A stretch of 54,386 nucleotides of DNA from JBMOGA01 sp049318625 (GCA_049318625.1 JBMOGA010000020.1:1-54386), one strand, 5' to 3'; positions 25,322 through 34,814 are shown, counted from the first letter of the stretch. Notes: generated from the letters alone by a model not told the origin. Translations and numbers: made by a program.

Positions 25322-26920
25322 TTAATCCTGCTGGTCGGTGTTCGGATCGGTCTGGATAACGGGGGCGCCGGTGTTCGGATCTGGCAGGCCCAGGTGCTCA
25401 CGATAGCGGCGCTCGTAGGCGAGCTGATCGAGGTTGTCGCGCCAGCTCTGGCCTTCCTCGGCGCAGATCTCCTCCATCGTCTCGACGCCCATCTGCATGC
25501 CAAGCTGCTGCGCCTGGCGCTCTTTGAGCGGGTCGATCATCGGCTTGCCCCAGGCGATGAACGTGCCGCGGACCAGGTACGGCCGCGCACTCAAGAAATC
25601 GCTGACGCCGGGCGGCAACGGCACGGCGTCGATCGCGATGGCTTCCTCGAGCCAGGCGCCGAAGAACGGCATGGCGAAGCCGGAGATGTTCCGATTGCGC
25701 CGCGCGCGATAGGTGCGCCACACAGAGAGAAGAGCGGCGCGCGCGGCGGAGTAGTTCACGTCGGTGTAGTTCTTGGCGAGCTCGTGCGCCTCGACACCGA
25801 GGCCAGCGGCGAGCTGGCGGACAAAGGCCTTCTCGAAGTCGGCGAAGTTGCTGTTGGGGTGCGACGAGCGCATCAGCTCGAGGGACTCGTTCGGCAGCAG
25901 GTGCGGGATCTTCGACCCCATGAAGGTCAGCTCGCGGGACTTCGCATACTCTGCGGCGTTGATCATGTGGGCGGCCGTCATGTCCCACAGCGGGTTGCCG
26001 CTGCCGGAGCTGCGGACCTGCGCACCGACCACCTGCATCGCGCCGGCGTAGTCGAGTTCCGTTTTGATCACGGCGGCGTAGGCCGCTTGCACCGTCGCCG
26101 TCTGCAGCTCGGTGTCGGTGTAATCTCGCAGCTGCCGCATCGGCACGATCGCCGAAGCGAACTCGGTGACGCCGCGGGTCATCTCGGGCCGCGTCTGGTC
26201 GTAGGTGTGCAGCACGATGGGGCGACCCCACGGGGTTGTGCGGAGCACCCGCCGCCACACGAACGAGTCGAGCCCGAGCCCGACATCGGCCGGGTGTCCT
26301 TCCCGGATGTGGTAGGCGATCGGCTCGCCGTAGACGTCCCGCTCGATTCCGCCCCGGATCGAGTGCTGATCCGGCATCCCTTCGGGATTGCCGAGACGAT
26401 CGATGTCGACGAGGTTGAGGCACGTCTGATAGATGCCAACACCTGGCTTCATCTCGATGACGGCGAGGCTTTCGCCGTCGACGAAGTCGGTGCTGTCGGC
26501 CAGTGCGAACAGCTGGCTGAAGGTCATCTGCCGGCGCGCGTCCGCTTGGAACTCGAGGCTTTCGGCGAACGCCTCCCACGCCCGGGAGACGAAGTCCTGC
26601 CACTCGGCCGCGGCCTCGATGTTCTTGAGACCGAGTGTCCGCCAATCGATTTTGAGGGCGAGCTTCAGGCCTGATCCGGACACCGCGTCGCGGTTCATCC
26701 GGACCGCGTTCTTGGCGTACGGATCATTGCGGACGAGATCGCGGGCGCGGGCCCGTAGCATGGGGCCGTTGCGCAGCACGGCTGTGTCGGCTGACCGCAA
26801 CCCCGGCCGCCACATCGAGATCTCGCCGCCGCGCAAAGCTTCGGCGTCGCGGTACTGCTCGCGCACGCGCTCGATCGCGGCCGTGATCTCGGACTCGCGG
26901 CTCGGGTTGTCGTCGCTCAT
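25322..26920 (-). CDS. Portal protein, lambda gpB family
   Basis: 532 aa from the ATG at 26920, sharing TGATG with the upstream stop. Family blocks: MLRARARDLVRNDPYAKNAV, AVSGSGLKLALKIDW, GESLAVIEMKPG, HTYDQTRPEMTRGVTEFA, LAAGLGVEAHELAKNY and YTDVNYSAARAALLSVWR. Twelve copies form the DNA gate at one vertex. C-terminal tail acidic. Confidence 0.92.
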   Translation of the reverse strand: MSDDNPSRESEITAAIERVREQYRDAEALRGGEISMWRPGLRSADTAVLRNGPMLRARARDLVRNDPYAKNAVRMNRDAVSGSGLKLALKIDWRTLGLKNIEAAAEWQDFVSRAWEAFAESLEFQADARRQMTFSQLFALADSTDFVDGESLAVIEMKPGVGIYQTCLNLVDIDRLGNPEGMPDQHSIRGGIERDVYGEPIAYHIREGHPADVGLGLDSFVWRRVLRTTPWGRPIVLHTYDQTRPEMTRGVTEFASAIVPMRQLRDYTDTELQTATVQAAYAAVIKTELDYAGAMQVVGAQVRSSGSGNPLWDMTAAHMINAAEYAKSRELTFMGSKIPHLLPNESLELMRSSHPNSNFADFEKAFVRQLAAGLGVEAHELAKNYTDVNYSAARAALLSVWRTYRARRNRNISGFAMPFFGAWLEEAIAIDAVPLPPGVSDFLSARPYLVRGTFIAWGKPMIDPLKERQAQQLGMQMGVETMEEICAEEGQSWRDNLDQLAYERRYREHLGLPDPNTGAPVIQTDPNTDQQD

Positions 26921-27189
26921 CAGCCGAGCCAAAGCTCGATTGCCCCGCCCGAGATCGCGAGCACGTTCCAGCGGTATCGCAGCGGCGACGACGCCGGCGC
27001 GTCGACGAACTTCACGAACGACATGGTGCCCGTCAGATAACTGTCGGCCGGCAGCCATTCACCGTCGATTTGGATCTCCAACTGCACCGTCGCAGCGACA
27101 CCGGGGGCAAACCGGGCGAAATAGGCGACGTTGCTCCGGCGGCTCCAGACTTCAGTGGGGCCAGCTTCGGCAACCGAGTAACGGGGCAT
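26920..27189 (-). CDS. Small beta-rich protein upstream of portal, unknown
   Basis: 89 aa: MPRYSVAEAGPTEVWSRRSN, LEIQIDGEWLPADSYLTGT, SPLRYRWNVLAISGGAIELW. Looks like a single beta-sandwich domain. Similar in composition to the large protein at 27372-29699 and possibly a companion decoration protein. Coupled to the portal gene. Confidence 0.65.
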   Translation of the reverse strand: MPRYSVAEAGPTEVWSRRSNVAYFARFAPGVAATVQLEIQIDGEWLPADSYLTGTMSFVKFVDAPASSPLRYRWNVLAISGGAIELWLG

Positions 27190-27226
27190 CGGGGCCTCTC
27201 ACGATGTGGGACGGACGGATGTGTGG

Positions 27227-27370
27227 TTATGCTTCCGGTGACGGCTCGGGCGCCTCGGCGATCAGCACCTGCTCGGTCGTGACGACCCCCGCCCCGTCCC
27301 GGTAGCTGTCGGCCCGCCACAGGCGGCCCTCTTCGTCGACCCAGAAGCACTCGCCAGTTTTGATCGGCAT
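27227..27370 (-). CDS. Small acidic protein, 47 aa
   Basis: MPIKTGECFWVDEEGRLWRA, then DSYRDGAGVVTTEQVLIAEA, ending PSPEA. The ATG begins one base after the stop of the upstream gene. Short, acidic and in good phase with the operon; no family recognised. Confidence 0.6.
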   Translation of the reverse strand: MPIKTGECFWVDEEGRLWRADSYRDGAGVVTTEQVLIAEAPEPSPEA

Positions 27371-27371
27371 C

Positions 27372-29699
27372 TCAGAACCCCTTGATCAGGACGTAGCCGG
27401 CAGTGACGGTCGCGCCGACGATGGACACCCGGGCTCGCAGGAATGCGGCCTGGATATTGTTGACCGTCACCTGCACCGTGCTCGATGCGACGCCGGCCAG
27501 GGCGCTGCCGATGGCGTACCAAGTCGCGCCGTTGTCGTCGGACCCTTCCAGCTGCAGCGTCGGCGGGGTCGTGGCGGCGCCGAGGTTGATCACGAGCTGC
27601 GCGGAGCGGCAGTTCTTGATGTCGAGCGCGGCCGTGGCCGCGTTCAGGGTGGTGAGCGAGATCGCCCGGTCGATCAGCTGCCGGATCGCAAGAGTGTCGT
27701 CGCTCGACTGCAGCCGGTTGATCGCCCTGGTGAACGACGGGGTGGTGCCGCCGATGGTCTGCACGTACCGCACTCGGTTGCCGGTCATCGGCAGCTTCGG
27801 GGACCGGTAGATGCCGGTCGCCGTGATGCGGGGGAAGTGATAGACGTCGAACCAATTCGTGCCGGTGTCGTCGCTTTCCTGAATGACGACATCCATCGTC
27901 GGGCTGGTGCCAGACACCGCCGTGACCGGGATGCAGACCTCATAAGAAGTGCCGAACGTAGGCGTGACCGCAGCCGTCGTCGCGGTGCTCGCGATGGCAG
28001 CCGAGGCCACATCGGCGATGATGCCGGGCAGCGCGAGGTTGGCGGAGGTAACCGCTGTCACCACCGACACCGAGCTGACCGTCGTGAGTGTGCCCGAGGC
28101 CAACACGACAGACGCCGCCTGCGAGCTGTCGGTGTTCGGCAACGGCCGCATCTCGACCCGCTGCCGCTCATAGTCGATCATGCGGACGTAGCTGAGGCGG
28201 AGATCGGTCCGCTTGATGATACCGCCGCCGCAGTTGGTGGTGGCGATGTCGGCGCCGGTCGGGGTCGATCCGATCGGTTCGAGGTAGACGGTGGTCGTCT
28301 GGATGTCTCGGATGCGGTAGGCCCCGTCGACCCCAAGCGAGGCGCCGGTCGAGTTGTCCCGCACCCCGACGAGGTTGACGTAGTCGCCGATCAGGGCGCC
28401 CGTGAACGATGCGCTGACGACCAGCGTGACGATGTTCGAGGTGCGGTTGAACGTCGACCCGGCCATGGTGATGGCGCCGGGCAGCAGGAACCCACCGTTG
28501 ACCCGGGCAACGAACCCGCCGTAGCTCGTGGCGGTGACGGCGCTGCCCCACACCACGGTGAAGACGGTGGGGCTGACAATCGAGGCGACGGCGGTCGCGA
28601 CGGCGAGGTTGGCGAAGTTCGTCTGATCGCGGACGCCATAGCTGACGATCCAATCGGCCGTCGTCAGCCCGTGCGGCACGTCGGTCGTGACCGTGGCCGT
28701 GTTGGTGCCCGTCTTGGCGACCGAGACGATCTGAGCGACCGGGCGGGTCAGGCTGGGCGAGTTCCAGGCCCGGAAGCGGAGCTTGTAGGGCACCGCCGGA
28801 TTGGGGACGACCTGCGTTCGCCGCGACAAGTGCGTTGATGCCGTGACGGCATCCACGGCCACGTTCGACCAGTGCACGCTGTCGGGCAGCACCGTCAGCC
28901 GCTGCTCATTGGTTGGCTGGAAAGAGTAGGCGAGGGCTGCGTTGATGGCCTGTATGGATGCCGTGGTGCCAATCGTGACAGCGTGGTTGCCGGTGATGGC
29001 CCCAGACGGCAGAACGTCGCCTGCCTCCGAGCGAACGTAGAACGAGCCGTTTGTGGCGGCCGCGTTCTCGAAAATCATCGAGGTGCCGTTCGGCGCGAAC
29101 CCGAGCGCCGGCCGCAGGTAGACGAAGCCCGATGCAAACGGGCCGGCGGTGACCGACGGCATGGCGCCGTTAGCGCCGGCCGTGACGGTGAACTGATTGG
29201 CGGTCGGGGTGGTCGCGACGACAAGCCCGGGGTAGTTCATGCGGCTGTCGGCGCAGTCCCGGACGCCGATGCGGTAGCCCGGCTTGAGGTTGTGCGGGAG
29301 CGTCGTGGAGACGGTGAGGGTGGTCGTCGCCTGCTGGATCGAGGAGATCGCGAGGTCGGCCGGCGCCGTGATCGGCGTCTCGTTGCTGACCAGCTCGACC
29401 GCGAACTCTTGCCCCATGAACCGCTGCGAGATCGATAGCCCGACCGCCATGTCGAACGGCACGTCGAACGTGTCCAGCGTCTCGATCTGCGACTGACCGA
29501 CCGTGAGGGGATCTTTGGAGATGGTGAGATAACTTGCTGCCGCCGCGTTGCCATCGACCTGGATGATGTCGCCGGCAGCACGCGTCTCGCCCCACTTCGT
29601 GCCGGGGCTATAGGCCTCGAACGCGTCCCGGAAGGCCATCACGGCATTGGGGGGGGCCAGCTGGCGCGATCGAGCGAGTTCACGTGCAATTGGCATCAA
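27372..29699 (-). CDS. Large beta-rich virion protein in the head module, unknown
   Basis: 775 aa, Thr/Ala/Val-rich with few charged residues. It contains several repeated units of the type TTLTVSTTLPHNLKPGYRIG / TATVTTDVPHGLTTADWIVS and QNTxxxFAN segments, consistent with serial beta-sandwich domains. Two related C-terminal motifs (VVIQESDDTGTNWFDVYHF; LQLEGSDDNGATWYAIGSA) also recur. It lies between gpW and portal, where lambda has nothing comparable. Best guess: a head fibre or capsid-surface adhesin; not recognised. Confidence 0.65.
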   Translation of the reverse strand: MMPIARELARSRQLAPPNAVMAFRDAFEAYSPGTKWGETRAAGDIIQVDGNAAAASYLTISKDPLTVGQSQIETLDTFDVPFDMAVGLSISQRFMGQEFAVELVSNETPITAPADLAISSIQQATTTLTVSTTLPHNLKPGYRIGVRDCADSRMNYPGLVVATTPTANQFTVTAGANGAMPSVTAGPFASGFVYLRPALGFAPNGTSMIFENAAATNGSFYVRSEAGDVLPSGAITGNHAVTIGTTASIQAINAALAYSFQPTNEQRLTVLPDSVHWSNVAVDAVTASTHLSRRTQVVPNPAVPYKLRFRAWNSPSLTRPVAQIVSVAKTGTNTATVTTDVPHGLTTADWIVSYGVRDQTNFANLAVATAVASIVSPTVFTVVWGSAVTATSYGGFVARVNGGFLLPGAITMAGSTFNRTSNIVTLVVSASFTGALIGDYVNLVGVRDNSTGASLGVDGAYRIRDIQTTTVYLEPIGSTPTGADIATTNCGGGIIKRTDLRLSYVRMIDYERQRVEMRPLPNTDSSQAASVVLASGTLTTVSSVSVVTAVTSANLALPGIIADVASAAIASTATTAAVTPTFGTSYEVCIPVTAVSGTSPTMDVVIQESDDTGTNWFDVYHFPRITATGIYRSPKLPMTGNRVRYVQTIGGTTPSFTRAINRLQSSDDTLAIRQLIDRAISLTTLNAATAALDIKNCRSAQLVINLGAATTPPTLQLEGSDDNGATWYAIGSALAGVASSTVQVTVNNIQAAFLRARVSIVGATVTAGYVLIKGF

Positions 29700-29959
29700 C
29701 AGCCCCCGAAGTAGTTGGTCATCGCCGGCGGGCCCCGATCGACCGCGGCCGCCTGCGACAGGTCGACGAGGCCGCTGTCGGCCCCGCAGGTCCGGTAGAA
29801 CACCTGATAGATCGCGCGCAGGTCCTTCATCTGGCCCTGCGTGTAGGTCACTGACCGGCTGCCGAACGAGATCGTCATCACCCGCTCGCCGGTGCCGAGC
29901 GCGATAATCGCGTCGTGTATGGATCGCAGGACCGTCGCGCAGTCTGGTGCAATGGTCAC
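29696..29959 (-). CDS. Head completion protein, gpW-like
   Basis: 87 aa from a GTG at 29959 that overlaps the terminase stop (GTGA). AIIALGTGERVMTISFGSRS and VTYTQGQMKDLRAIYQV show the gpW helix-strand-strand-helix pattern (ring under the portal). Immediately follows the terminase as in lambda-like packaging modules. C-terminal GGC extension is longer than gpW. Confidence 0.7.
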   Translation of the reverse strand: MTIAPDCATVLRSIHDAIIALGTGERVMTISFGSRSVTYTQGQMKDLRAIYQVFYRTCGADSGLVDLSQAAAVDRGPPAMTNYFGGC

Positions 29960-31803
29960 TTGAACAGGCTCCCCAGGTCGCTGCCGGTGATCGTGCGCTG
30001 CTCGCCGCGCCGCTGCGTCAGGCGCTGCTCGTAGTTGATGCTCAAAGCATGCCGAACCGCGACGGCGCCGACGAAGGTGTCGAGCGCCTCGTTGCGGCGG
30101 CCGCTGACCGGCAGCCATTTGCGGACCGGACGGCCCGCCTTGATCTCGATGCGGAGGCGTTCGCTCTCGACGAGCTGCTTGAAGTAGCCCTCGTCGAGGT
30201 GCGCCGGAAAGTGGATCCTGTAGCTCGCGGCCGGGTCCGCGTCGTTCGGCCCGGCGGCGAGCTCCTGCATCAGTATGGTCTTGCCGTCGTCGACGCCGCT
30301 GAGCCAGAGCTTGGCGCCGGCGCGGTATTTCATATCGCTTTCGCGCCACAGCGGCTTGCCTTGGCCTGCTACGCCCTTGACCGCGTAAAACGGGCGGAAC
30401 GCCTGGCGGTTCTTGCGCACGAACTCGAGCACGATCTGCGACCAGTTGCCGGCGTCGATGCCGATCGCCTCGATCGGCAGCGCGCCGCCAAGCGGATGCG
30501 GGAACTCCCGGCTGAGCAGCTGCTCGTCGAGCGCCTGCCAGGTGGCCGGCGCCGAGACGTCGCCCCACAGCACCTGATAGTCGAGAACCCACTTTTCGTC
30601 GTCGATGCCCCATCCGAGATATTGGACTTCGATACGGTCGGCCTGGATGTCGCAGAAAGCGGTGACACACAGCACCGATGCGGGGATCCGCGTCGGACCG
30701 TAGTCCTCTCGGCGGGCCATCAGCATGGCCACCGTCGTCGTCGACGACTTCGACTGCGTGTAGACGCGGCCGAGCTTCAGGTTGACGAAGGCCTGCTCTT
30801 TCGCCTCGTTGCCGCGGGCGTCGGCCCACTCCTGCGCGAGCTTGGCCATCGTGACCCACGGGGAATAGATGGCCCAGATGTGATAGCCGCGGATCGGCGC
30901 GCCCGGGTTGTGCGCCACCCATTTCCCGGCCCGCACCGACAGCGAGAGTGACCGCTGGTTCCAACACGATCCGCAGTGCGAGCACGTATAGGTGGCGTCG
31001 CCGAGCTTGGCCTCTTTGGTGTCGCGGCCTGGCCATTCGACCATCTCCCACTCGAGCGGCTGGTACTCACCGCAGTCTGGGCACGGGACGTGAAAGTGCC
31101 GTTGGTCAGACCGTTTGAACCAGGAGTCGATCTCTGACTGGCCCTCGATCGTCGGCGTCGAGGCGATGACGATCTTGCGGTTCCAGAAATTCTGCGTGCG
31201 CTGGATGGCCTGCCCGATCGGGTCGCCGTCGCTGCCGATGTGGGCCTTGTACTTGTCGACCTCGTCGAGCAACGCCACCCGCCGCGGTCTCGAGGCGAGG
31301 CTCGCCGGCGAGTTGGCACCCGAGAACACGATGTCGCCGCCGGGGTACTGCTTCTCGCGGATCGTGTTGCCCGAGTCCCGCTCGGTCGACTTGCCGATTC
31401 TCTCGAGCAGATGCGGGGAGTGATCGACCGTCTTTTGGAAACGGGAGACCGAGAAGCTGTCGGCGAGCTCGAGTGTCGGCATCACCAGCAGCTGCGGCCA
31501 AGGGTCGGCGTCGACGAAATACCCGGCGACGTTGATCATGACCTCGGTTTTGCCGACCTGCGAGCTCATGTGCAGCACGGTGATCTCGTTGTCGGGATCC
31601 GACACCGAGTCCATCGGCTCTCGCAGGTAGGGTGTGCGATCGGTCCGCCAGCGGCCAGGTTCCGGCCCGGTGCCGGGGGCGATGATGCGGCGCTGATCGG
31701 CCCACTGTGACACCGTGAGCCGTGGCGGCAATGCGAGCCCGAGCTGCCACCCGCACCGCCGCCGCTTGGCGGCCGGGGATTGCGGCTCGGCGCGCGGGGC
31801 CAT
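29956..31803 (-). CDS. Terminase large subunit, GpA family
   Basis: 615 aa from the ATG at 31803; a GTG at 31830 is possible. ATPase P-loop region VLHMSSQVGKTEVMIN, Walker B RRVALLDEVDKY, a four-Cys zinc motif (CPDCGEYQPL ... CSHCGS), and nuclease-domain segments (CVTAFCDIQADRIEVQYLGW, IGIDAGNW). It cuts concatemeric DNA and drives it into proheads. GpA-type terminases act at cos sites. Confidence 0.92.
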   Translation of the reverse strand: MAPRAEPQSPAAKRRRCGWQLGLALPPRLTVSQWADQRRIIAPGTGPEPGRWRTDRTPYLREPMDSVSDPDNEITVLHMSSQVGKTEVMINVAGYFVDADPWPQLLVMPTLELADSFSVSRFQKTVDHSPHLLERIGKSTERDSGNTIREKQYPGGDIVFSGANSPASLASRPRRVALLDEVDKYKAHIGSDGDPIGQAIQRTQNFWNRKIVIASTPTIEGQSEIDSWFKRSDQRHFHVPCPDCGEYQPLEWEMVEWPGRDTKEAKLGDATYTCSHCGSCWNQRSLSLSVRAGKWVAHNPGAPIRGYHIWAIYSPWVTMAKLAQEWADARGNEAKEQAFVNLKLGRVYTQSKSSTTTVAMLMARREDYGPTRIPASVLCVTAFCDIQADRIEVQYLGWGIDDEKWVLDYQVLWGDVSAPATWQALDEQLLSREFPHPLGGALPIEAIGIDAGNWSQIVLEFVRKNRQAFRPFYAVKGVAGQGKPLWRESDMKYRAGAKLWLSGVDDGKTILMQELAAGPNDADPAASYRIHFPAHLDEGYFKQLVESERLRIEIKAGRPVRKWLPVSGRRNEALDTFVGAVAVRHALSINYEQRLTQRRGEQRTITGSDLGSLFK

Positions 31804-31804
31804 G

Positions 31805-32953
31805 CTATTTGCGATTGTAGCCCTGCACACGCACCGATTTGCCGTTCGCCTGAACCCTGACGTAAGCGGCGACCATGCCGTTGCCGGTGCCGGCCTTCAG
31901 AGCGGCTGCGCGCGCACTGACGCTCGTGCTTCGCGTATCGACGGTGGAGCGCACCGCGGCGGCGCGCGCCAGGGCGGCACGGCCGGAGCTCAGCCGCGGG
32001 CTGTCGGACGGCGCGGCGCTCGAGAACGCTTTCACCACCTTCGAGGCCGCGCCGAACGTCAAGCCGTCGGCCACCCCGACCAGTGCACCCTTGATGCCGC
32101 CGGACCGATACCCGTTGACGGCATCGACGGCGGCCATGGTGAGGGTCACCGCGGGGATGCCGCGCGCCAGCACACGCCCGACGGTCAGGCCGGCACGGGC
32201 GACAGCGGGAGCTGCAGTCGACGTCAGTGGCACCAGGTTGGCAGCGGCCTTCGATCCCGCCACCAGATTTCTGGCCGTTTCGATCGTGGACACGGCCTTC
32301 GCCGGCAGCATTGCCTTAGGCGTTGCGGTCTGGATCATCCGCTCGCCGACCAGGTTCGTCGCGGCGAACACCGATGCGGTGCCGACGCCTTCAACGATGG
32401 CACGAGCTCGCGGGTCCTCGATGCGTGGAGCAATCGCGAACCGGGAGAACGCGCCCTCGGCGAGCAGCAGTCCGGCCGGCACCAGTCCGATCGGACCGCG
32501 AACCGCGCGGCGAAGATCGAGCCCCTGCGCAGCGCGCACGACACCTTGCAGCTTCGCCCGGGCTACCGCGCCGGGCTTGCCGCGCACCTTGTCGATGATC
32601 GGGCTCGCGACATTGGCGAGCGCCTTCACTTCTGTGCCGACTGCTTTCACGAAACCGGTGTGCCGACGCTCGATGGCCTTCGAGACGACATAACCAACAC
32701 CGACACCGACAGGGAGGGCAGCAAGGCTGCTGGCAACCTGATAGGGCCGCGCCGCGTCGGCTCGTGCCATGCGGGCGGCTTCACGGGTCGATTCGGCTGC
32801 GATCTGCTGCTGCCTGGTCGACGCCTCGACCTGCGCGACTTGGGCGCGGGCCACGGCTTCGGCCGCGCGAGCGTTCGCCTCCGCGGTGCGGGCAGCGGCC
32901 TGCGCCTCACCGCGCTTTGCAGCGGCCGCGCGACGTTCTGCTTCGGTCGCCAT
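31805..32953 (-). CDS. Ala-rich protein with coiled coil and hydrophobic segments, between terminase genes
   Basis: 382 aa. The first 70 residues are a long Ala/Arg/Glu helix (ARTAEANARAAEAVARAQVA). The rest has several small-residue hydrophobic helices (SSLAALPVGVGVGYVVSKAI; PAVTLTMAAVDAVNGY) and a basic end (VQANGKSVRVQGYNRK). Composition resembles phage ejection or pilot proteins that travel with the DNA, or a pore former. Position between the two terminase subunits is unusual. Function unknown. Confidence 0.65.
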   Translation of the reverse strand: MATEAERRAAAAKRGEAQAAARTAEANARAAEAVARAQVAQVEASTRQQQIAAESTREAARMARADAARPYQVASSLAALPVGVGVGYVVSKAIERRHTGFVKAVGTEVKALANVASPIIDKVRGKPGAVARAKLQGVVRAAQGLDLRRAVRGPIGLVPAGLLLAEGAFSRFAIAPRIEDPRARAIVEGVGTASVFAATNLVGERMIQTATPKAMLPAKAVSTIETARNLVAGSKAAANLVPLTSTAAPAVARAGLTVGRVLARGIPAVTLTMAAVDAVNGYRSGGIKGALVGVADGLTFGAASKVVKAFSSAAPSDSPRLSSGRAALARAAAVRSTVDTRSTSVSARAAALKAGTGNGMVAAYVRVQANGKSVRVQGYNRK

Positions 32954-32956
32954 GGC

Positions 32957-33535
32957 TCAATCCTGTGCTGACGTCTCGGCGATGCGGGCCGCTTCCTCCT
33001 GCAGCTCGGCGACGAGCGCCTCGCATTCCGAGGTGATGGTCGCCATCGCCTCCGACGGGACAAAGTTGGCCAGCCGCGCCGGGAACCCGAGGATCCGGTC
33101 TCGCAGCTTGCGGGCGATCTCGAACTCTCGAGCGATCACGATGTCTCGGCGGAGTAGATCCCCGCGGGCCTGCAGTTCTTTCAGTTCGGCGAGGTTGGCG
33201 TTGTGCCGCTCTCGCTTTGCGCGGGACTCCTGATAGTCGAAAAGGTCCGAGTTCTGCTCGTCGTCGTCTGTGTCGTCGACCGGGGCCGGCGCCGGCGTCT
33301 TGGGTACTGCGCGGAGCGGCGGCACGAGCGCCGGGCGGATCTCTCCCTTCGCCACCTGCGCAGCGTGGCGCTTGCCGGGGTCGGTGTTGAGCTGATACTC
33401 GCCGAGCGCCTTGGCCAGGTCGAACCCGGCAGCGGTCGGCGGGCTGATCTTCCCTTCCTCGACCAGCTGCCCGACGCGGCGCGTCGAGAGGCCGATCCGC
33501 TCCGCCAGCGTCTTACGATCGACGAACTGCGCCAT
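32957..33535 (-). CDS. Terminase small subunit, Nu1-like
   Basis: 192 aa from the ATG at 33535 (GGGAAG just upstream); the frame extends to 33667 without a better site. N-terminal winged HTH MAQFVDRKTLAERIGLSTRR VGQLVEEG is the Nu1 DNA-binding domain that recognises cosB; a Pro/Asp linker follows and then a helical oligomerisation region (LKELQARGDLLRRDIVIARE). Confidence 0.85.
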   Translation of the reverse strand: MAQFVDRKTLAERIGLSTRRVGQLVEEGKISPPTAAGFDLAKALGEYQLNTDPGKRHAAQVAKGEIRPALVPPLRAVPKTPAPAPVDDTDDDEQNSDLFDYQESRAKRERHNANLAELKELQARGDLLRRDIVIAREFEIARKLRDRILGFPARLANFVPSEAMATITSECEALVAELQEEAARIAETSAQD

Positions 33536-33869
33536 TGACTTCCCATTTTGCCTCGGAAGTCGACCGGGCGGCGGCGACTCCATCGGGCCAACAGGCCGGA
33601 AAGACTCGATATTGCGGGGCGTTACGGAATCCAGGAAGGCAGCGGAAGCCACACCGAAATTCTTCATCTAGCGCGATTTCGCGGCAGCGCCTGCCCGCGG
33701 GAAAAATTCGCCCCGAAAGGGACCCGCAAACAGCCATCGAACCAGCGAGTTGAACGCTGCTCACCCTGCCTACCAACCGTGCCCGCCACGCTGGTGCGAC
33801 GGCCGCAGCGCTGGCCTGCGACCCGCAGGGGTGGGCTGCGCAAGGCAACTGCGAACAGCGCAACAGATC
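33536..33869. other. Gene-free stretch upstream of terS; candidate cos region
   Basis: About 330 bases without a convincing gene. It holds dyads: CGCGATTTCGCG at 33670-33681 and CCCGCGGG at 33692-33699, the latter followed by AAAAATTCGCCCCGAAAGGG. GpA/Nu1 terminases cut at a cos site just upstream of the small-subunit gene, so cosN/cosB is expected here. The exact nick is not identifiable by eye. Confidence 0.4.
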
Positions 33870-34811
33870 CTAACTGCGACGCGAACCTGTTATCGCCACC
33901 CGCATCAAAGCAACCGCTTCACGTTGAACGTCGATCGCGATCAGGTTCACTTGGGTCTGCACCGCGGGGCGATGCCTCTCTATTTCGCGCGCAACGTTCG
34001 GCCCCCAAAGGGGCTCGATGGGGAATCGCCCCTTGCCGACGCGACGGAAGATGGGCTTGCGTCCCCTGACCATGAACGTCCCGACCGCGAGCTGAGATCG
34101 GTTCCAAGCTCGGTGAGTAGCGCCAGGGTTGGACCGCGACCAGGTCGCCCCGAAGTTCTCAGCTGTGACAGCGCGGTGGTAGTCGCGGACGCGCAGCACA
34201 CCGGTCAATGTTGCCGGCGACGACGGTAGGATCTTGAAGCCCTTGGCGATCTCGCTGCGCCGCTGAATGCCGGTCCAGGTCTTGGCCTGGTCGGTCAGGC
34301 GGGCCTTGAGCCGGCGCATGCCGAAGTTGATGGCGCGAGAGATCACGACGTGACCGGATCGGATCGCGGTCGCCACGCCGTTGAGCTGGGCCGCAAGGTT
34401 CCACATGTCCGACAGGTCGATCTGCAGGAAAACGTCGGCTTGCGCCGTTGCGCGCCGCCCGCTGTTGCCGAACTTGCCGGCGCCGTCGGGCGAGATCAGC
34501 CCCTTAGCCTTGGCCGCCTTCCAGCTGTCCATCGTCATGGCGACGGGGACGCTCTGCATGCCGCGATCTCTAGCGACGGCGAAGTTGCTGGCGCCCGAGG
34601 TGATCTGCAGGCCCTTGCGCTGCGTGATCGATGCCTCGGGAACGGACAGGCGGCCGCCGGGGCTCGGCACGGTACCGGGCGCCAGATAGCCCTTCGACTG
34701 CGAATACGACCGCTCGACACCGTCGGTCTTCAGCCTGGCGACATACCGGCCCTTGCCGATCGTGTCGCCGGTGCCGGACCGACCGAGGTCGAAGGTTGCG
34801 CGATCGGCCAC
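33870..34811 (-). CDS. GPZ-like / virion morphogenesis protein
   Basis: 313 aa. The C-terminal half has the conserved layout of minor tail Z / virion morphogenesis proteins: VVISRAINFGMRRLKARLTD, HRAWNRSQLAVGTFMVRGRK, and the hallmark VGKGRFPIEPLWGPNVAREI. The N-terminal 120 residues differ from the usual family (YSQSKGYLAPGTVPSPGG). Position upstream of the terminase is unusual; in lambda-like phages such genes lie in the tail module. Confidence 0.65.
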   Translation of the reverse strand: MADRATFDLGRSGTGDTIGKGRYVARLKTDGVERSYSQSKGYLAPGTVPSPGGRLSVPEASITQRKGLQITSGASNFAVARDRGMQSVPVAMTMDSWKAAKAKGLISPDGAGKFGNSGRRATAQADVFLQIDLSDMWNLAAQLNGVATAIRSGHVVISRAINFGMRRLKARLTDQAKTWTGIQRRSEIAKGFKILPSSPATLTGVLRVRDYHRAVTAENFGATWSRSNPGATHRAWNRSQLAVGTFMVRGRKPIFRRVGKGRFPIEPLWGPNVAREIERHRPAVQTQVNLIAIDVQREAVALMRVAITGSRRS

Positions 34812-34814
34812 GGA

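Noticed and set aside
27360..28838. Long plus-strand open frame of 492 codons
   Set aside because: Antisense to the large repeat protein; low-complexity Arg/Gly/Asp composition.
33513..33863. Minus frame of 116 codons upstream of the terminase small subunit
   Set aside because: Cys/Arg-rich, no ribosome-binding site, overlaps the real start of terS; region treated as candidate cos.
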